Shown: one piece after another, positions 60,763-64,000 of the stretch | Numbering within the stretch: position 1 is the first letter of the stretch | How the letters are laid out: every line of letters starts with the position of its first letter | Source: SIG440 sp045120135 | GTDB taxonomy: Bacteria; Bacillota; Clostridia; Monoglobales; Monoglobaceae | Assembly: GCA_045120135.1 (NCBI GenBank) | Contig: JBGVEN010000001.1 | Location: 248,001 to 312,000 of the forward strand | Reading direction: 5' to 3' | DNA: 64,000 nucleotides | Program-made: the position numbers and the translations under genes | Notes under the pieces: model-generated | Told to the model about the DNA's origin: nothing | Database searches by the model: none | What the model saw: the letters and a program-made list of their open reading frames with translations, nothing else

Positions 60763-62379
60763 ATGAAAAAGATAATTGCAGTGATTTTGTGTTTGAGTTT
60801 TATTCTGACAATGCTTTCGGGAATGATTGTTTTTGCTGATACTGGAACTGCATCAAGTTATGCTGTGATTCAAAGAAAAAACAGTCCCGAGCTTGAAAAG
60901 AATGGTAAGGTTAATGAAAAAGGAATTAGCCTTGATAAAACTGCAAATATATATACTGTTTCAGCGGTGTCGGATTTAGGAACAGAAGAAAATGTAAGAG
61001 TCGAGCTGTCTACTCTTTTAAATATTGCAACAGCACATACGTCTGGTAAGATAACTCCGAATATTACGATTAAAACCGACATTATAACTGTAAATCTTGA
61101 TCGTGAATTTGTTGAGAGCCTATCGAAAAAGAGTAAAAACAAAACGGTATTTTTTGAGGTTAAAAAGGCTGTTGGTATAGAGGATGCAATAATTCAAAGA
61201 CTTATGCCTGATGCAAAAATTGAGATAAACTATTGCTTTACAAATGCGGACGGCGAAAAACTTGACCCATCGGGTAAGCTCACTGCCAGCGTGCCGTTTA
61301 CATCATATACAACTCAAAATGTTCGTATTTATGAAATTCAGGACACGATGGTTGTGGATATGAAGGCGGAATATAAAGAAAATATACTTTCATACAACGG
61401 CTCGCCAACGGCAAGAGTGCTGATTTCTGAGGAGAATATTGTGGAAATTACAGGTCGTACTCTTGACCTGCAGGGTACAATTTCACTTGTTTTCTATGCG
61501 CAAATCGAGGGGATAGACCCAAGCCGTGTAAAAATGCTCTTCTGGGAAAGTGAGCAGTCGCGATATGTTAAAGATACTGCAGATAGAATTGTCGATATGG
61601 TTGGCAAGGATAAAAATGGATATAGATTTGAGTACAAAAATATAACCTCAAAAGATATGAGTAAAAAAATCTATGCGCGGCTTATGGCAGAACACGAGGA
61701 CGGAACTATCCGATACAGCATGATGCCCAGGGAAGCATACAGCGTAACCAAGTATGCTGAAAATATGATGAAGAATAAGTCACTGAAACCCCTGCTTATA
61801 AAAATGCTTAACTACGGAACAGCGGCACAGGAGTATTTTGGCAGTGAAAACGAGTCGGCAAATCTTGTTCTTAAACCGGGCGAAAGAGCGACCGACTTCA
61901 CTAAAACCTATGAAAGTGCCGATGCGGTAATTGTAGAAAACAATGGAACAAAATCCTCCGCATATACAGCAGGAAAAACCATAAAACTTGAGGGTGATAT
62001 TTCGATTAACTATTACGTCCTTGATGAACAACCATCCGAGGAGTCCGGAATGCTGTTCTGGAACGAGTACGATTATGCAGTGGCAAACTCTCATATAATG
62101 GGTACTGAAAGCCGAAAAGTGACTGAGTATGAGAAAAATGGTGATTACAAGGTTTATGCTTATACAAATATAGTTTCAAGACAAATGTATAACTCCATAT
62201 ATGCTCGTGCATACACCAAAGTGAATGGTGAGGTGCGATACGGAGATATTCATAAATACAGCGTTCGCGACTATGCGGCAAATCAGCTTGAAAAGAATTC
62301 AGACCCTAAGCTTGTAAAGGTTTTGAGATGCTTGATGCTTTATGGCGAAGAAGCAAAGAAATATTTTGATGGAATCTAA
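60763..62379 (+). CDS. secreted protein with two tandem copies of an unrecognised domain
   Basis: A 538-residue exported protein I cannot name. Signal peptide 1-25 (hydrophobic core, cleavage likely after VFA). Residues about 30-230 form a beta-rich region. Two related domains follow, about 236-361 and 409-537. Both contain a MLFW motif, an IYAR segment followed by a Gly-hairpin ending in RY, then YSVTKYA or YSVRDYA, and close with a leucine-rich helix ending YGTAAQEYFG or YGEEAKKYFD. Similar YG-x-A-x-x-YF endings recur in uncharacterised secreted clostridial proteins as far as I recall. AGAGGTAATG precedes the ATG; it follows thiN by 19 nt and ends at a strong terminator. Confidence 0.75.
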   Translation: MKKIIAVILCLSFILTMLSGMIVFADTGTASSYAVIQRKNSPELEKNGKVNEKGISLDKTANIYTVSAVSDLGTEENVRVELSTLLNIATAHTSGKITPNITIKTDIITVNLDREFVESLSKKSKNKTVFFEVKKAVGIEDAIIQRLMPDAKIEINYCFTNADGEKLDPSGKLTASVPFTSYTTQNVRIYEIQDTMVVDMKAEYKENILSYNGSPTARVLISEENIVEITGRTLDLQGTISLVFYAQIEGIDPSRVKMLFWESEQSRYVKDTADRIVDMVGKDKNGYRFEYKNITSKDMSKKIYARLMAEHEDGTIRYSMMPREAYSVTKYAENMMKNKSLKPLLIKMLNYGTAAQEYFGSENESANLVLKPGERATDFTKTYESADAVIVENNGTKSSAYTAGKTIKLEGDISINYYVLDEQPSEESGMLFWNEYDYAVANSHIMGTESRKVTEYEKNGDYKVYAYTNIVSRQMYNSIYARAYTKVNGEVRYGDIHKYSVRDYAANQLEKNSDPKLVKVLRCLMLYGEEAKKYFDGI

Positions 62380-62382
62380 AAT

Positions 62383-62408
62383 AAAGCTCCGGATTTATCC
62401 GGAGCTTT
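62383..62408. terminator. bidirectional terminator ending the long operon
   Basis: A 12-bp stem AAAGCTCCGGAT (62383-62394) with 62397-62408 and a minimal loop, followed by T residues; it also serves the convergent M50 protease gene. Confidence 0.88.
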
Positions 62409-63293
62409 TCATATATCGCCGTATCTGGTGCGTATTCCGTTTTCAGTAAGTGCCGTAAGTATTTGTGTCTCAGTAAGAGTTTTGATAATCTGTGACTTCT
62501 TGTCCAGTATATGAACAATATAAAAGCAGTCATAGCTGAGGCGTTTTAGTATTGCAGATGCAACATCATTTTCATTTACGCACAATGTTTTGACAGAAAG
62601 TGAATGGCAATTCTGGATTTTTTCAGAATTTTGGAGAATTTCCCTGAGCGTAACCGTTGAAACAGCTTGCTGTTCGTCACAAAGATTTTGCAGCAGAAAA
62701 GCTGAAATAAGTATAAGCGAAAAATTAAAGTCAGAAATAAAGAATATAATTCCGGCAAATATAAGGAACAAAAAAATTAAATATTTGCTAAGTTTAATGG
62801 TGAAATTATAGGCTCGTATAATACCAAATCTTGCGGTTAAAAGTGATTTAACCATTCTTCCGCCATCAAGCGGCAGAATAGGAATAAGATTAACGAGACA
62901 AAGACAAAGATTGACATCTGCACCAAATTTAAAAAATTCTGATTGTGCAAAACGATAAAGAATTATACATGACCAGTAAAGTAGCAGACTTAAAGCGGGG
63001 CCGGCAAAGGCAATAATAAACTCTTTTTCCGAGCTTTGTATGTAGCCTGATTTAAGCCGTGCTGAAATGCCAAATGGGTATAACTCAATTCGGGACACCG
63101 AAACCGAAACTGCTCTTGCACAGATTATATGTGCAGCTTCGTGCAGAATTGCCGATAGATAGGCAACGGCAAAGGTGTGTGTGTATCCACCGTAAATGGC
63201 ACATATAACGGTAGGTATAAGCCATATGCTGAATTTCAGATGCTTGCCTACTGGTATCTCAGATATTTTCGACAGTTGTTTTGGTATTTTCAT
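62409..63293 (-). CDS. SpoIVFB-like M50 site-2 protease
   Basis: A 294-residue intramembrane zinc protease. The motif HEAAH (His51, Glu52, His55) and NLIPILPLDGGRM (Asp143) match SpoIVFB, the protease that activates sigma-K during sporulation. Several membrane helices lie in residues 20-215, and a cytosolic CBS-like C-terminal region (about 220-294) follows. GAGGAAAACACAA precedes the ATG. It overlaps by 35 bp a short upstream gene in the place of spoIVFA. Sporulation role is inferred from family and context. Confidence 0.85.
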   Translation of the reverse strand: MKIPKQLSKISEIPVGKHLKFSIWLIPTVICAIYGGYTHTFAVAYLSAILHEAAHIICARAVSVSVSRIELYPFGISARLKSGYIQSSEKEFIIAFAGPALSLLLYWSCIILYRFAQSEFFKFGADVNLCLCLVNLIPILPLDGGRMVKSLLTARFGIIRAYNFTIKLSKYLIFLFLIFAGIIFFISDFNFSLILISAFLLQNLCDEQQAVSTVTLREILQNSEKIQNCHSLSVKTLCVNENDVASAILKRLSYDCFYIVHILDKKSQIIKTLTETQILTALTENGIRTRYGDI

Positions 63294-63549
63294 TTGTGTT
63301 TTCCTCGGTTTCTGTATTGTTTAAAATTCGGTTTATTGTTGAAACAAATATGGTGGTGTCGGGTTTATAGCTAAGTGCAGACTTTGCGGCTTTTTTGAAA
63401 ATTTCGGGTGATAAAGGTGCGCAAACTGCTGTAAAAATCACGATTGATGTTATTAACTGAAGAACAAATTTTTTGCCGTAGCTGCGTTTAGGTGACCTTT
63501 CACGGCTAGTATGACTTCGCCGTCTTTGGTATTCACTGTATTCTGCCAT
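63259..63549 (-). CDS. short membrane protein in the spoIVFA position
   Basis: A 96-residue protein: basic Arg/Ser-rich N-terminus (1-27), one membrane helix (about 28-46), and a short outer part of about 50 residues ending in a Glu/Asn/Thr-rich stretch. The layout resembles the N-terminal half of SpoIVFA, which regulates SpoIVFB, but the LytM/M23-like domain of SpoIVFA is missing. It overlaps the protease gene by 35 bp. AAAGGAGGGAC precedes the ATG. It could be a minimal regulator or a truncated gene. Confidence 0.65.
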   Translation of the reverse strand: MAEYSEYQRRRSHTSRERSPKRSYGKKFVLQLITSIVIFTAVCAPLSPEIFKKAAKSALSYKPDTTIFVSTINRILNNTETEENTNENTKTTVENI

Positions 63550-63599
63550 AGGTAGTCCCTCCTTTGTAAAAATATATGCCGCAACAAATAAGGTTATGC

Positions 63600-63645
63600 T
63601 TGAAAAGATAAGGCGTTTGGTGTATAATGAGTTTGCAAAGCAAAC
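63600..63645 (+). promoter_or_regulatory. promoter with palindrome at the start site
   Basis: TTGAAA (63600-63605), 17 bp, TATAAT (63623-63628). A 15-bp dyad GTTTGC-AAA-GCAAAC (63631-63645) covers the predicted start and could be a repressor operator. The nearest downstream gene begins at 63796, leaving a leader of about 160 nt in which I see nothing else. Confidence 0.65.
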
Positions 63646-63795
63646 ACTACGAATTGTCCTTGAAATGAATTGAAATTTAATAGTTTATTGATTATATAAA
63701 GAATTAAATGAAAAGACGCCAATGAGTTAGAATTAATGCTATTTGATAAGAAATATAAACTTGATGTTTCCATAATATGTGGTCAGGAGTAAAGT

Positions 63796-64000
63796 ATGGG
63801 TATACGAAAAATTTTTCATAAATTTGTTGTTGGTTTTGAAAGATTGTTGGAGCCTTCTGTTCCTCAGCCGACAGAGGAAAAAAGGTATGGTAATACGGGA
63901 GAAGTTGACTTTATTCGTGAAATTAAATCGTATTTGCCTGATTGTAAGATAAAAAAGAATGTTATTATAAATACTTTAGAAGGCAATGCGGAAATCGACT
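63796..64000 (+). CDS. NERD-domain protein, 3' end cut by window edge
   Basis: The first 68 codons of a gene that runs off the right edge. After a basic N-terminus (MGIRKIFHKFVVGFERLLEP) comes a pattern typical of the nuclease-related NERD domain: GEVDFIREIKSYLPD, then KKNVIINTLEGNAEID, in which the Glu-x-Asp would be part of the catalytic site. TCAGGAGTAAAGT precedes the ATG. The function and full domain set cannot be judged from this fragment. Confidence 0.6.
   Translation, partial: MGIRKIFHKFVVGFERLLEPSVPQPTEEKRYGNTGEVDFIREIKSYLPDCKIKKNVIINTLEGNAEID

Noticed and set aside
1..64000. CRISPR arrays, insertion sequences, prophage or integron
   Set aside because: No regularly spaced repeats, transposase, integrase or phage structural genes were seen.

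Overview
The window looks like chromosomal backbone of a low-to-mid GC, monoderm, S-layer-bearing Clostridia, most likely a gut Oscillospirales/Christensenellales-type lineage. The evidence is a yicC-remA-gmk-rpoZ-priA-def-fmt-rsmB-rlmN-prpC-prkC-rsgA-rpe-thiN run as in Bacillus, a CIRCE-controlled groESL, a T-box upstream of pheST, CarD-ispD-ispF, a SpoIVFB-like protease, an SLH-domain surface protein, strong AGGAGG ribosome binding sites and canonical sigma-A promoters. I saw no tRNA, rRNA, CRISPR array, insertion sequence or prophage. The exact taxon cannot be fixed from the sequence alone.

Layout: 1-4126 (+) is the 3' part of a 2-oxoacid dehydrogenase operon (lpd, a fused E1 alpha-beta, a metallo-hydrolase). 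4178-9377 (-) holds a DMT-type transporter and a 1325-residue secreted SLH protein with a sialidase-like propeller, separated by a foldable intergenic element. 9611-16904 is an ion-transport region: a DUF4118 sensor kinase and OmpR-type regulator, a Na/Pi symporter with a pho-box-like promoter, a K+-dependent membrane pyrophosphatase and an NSS Na+ symporter. 16949-21244 has a small envelope protein and T-box-controlled pheST. 21291-27923 (-) contains tcdA/ECF-S/coaX, an amino-acid ABC transporter and groESL. 28101-33946 (-) is ygiQ-folD-radA-carD-ispD-ispF. 34126-44130 (+) holds an ACT/PFL pair, an ECF sigma factor with a putative anti-sigma, a CLC(F)-like antiporter with a CPA2 antiporter, a DUF896 protein, a Y-family polymerase with a YolD-like protein, and an EF-G paralogue. 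nagB and rqcH are on the minus strand. 47044-62379 (+) is one long translation/cell-wall-signalling operon. It ends with a two-repeat secreted protein of unknown function, followed by a convergent SpoIVFA-like/SpoIVFB-like pair and the start of a NERD-domain gene cut by the right edge.

Functionally most of this is housekeeping. The parts I consider least explained are: (i) the three-way-junction element at 5246-5325; (ii) the SLH/Asp-box surface protein; (iii) the tandem-domain secreted protein at 60763-62379; (iv) the two-component/Na-Pi region with 11-bp-period direct repeats; (v) the shortened SpoIVFA-like partner of the M50 protease; (vi) the 122-bp out-of-frame overlap between ygiQ and folD. 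I did not find a clearly novel defence or biosynthetic system. Many start codons here are GTG or TTG or lie inside the longest open frame, and I chose them from ribosome binding sites and family length.
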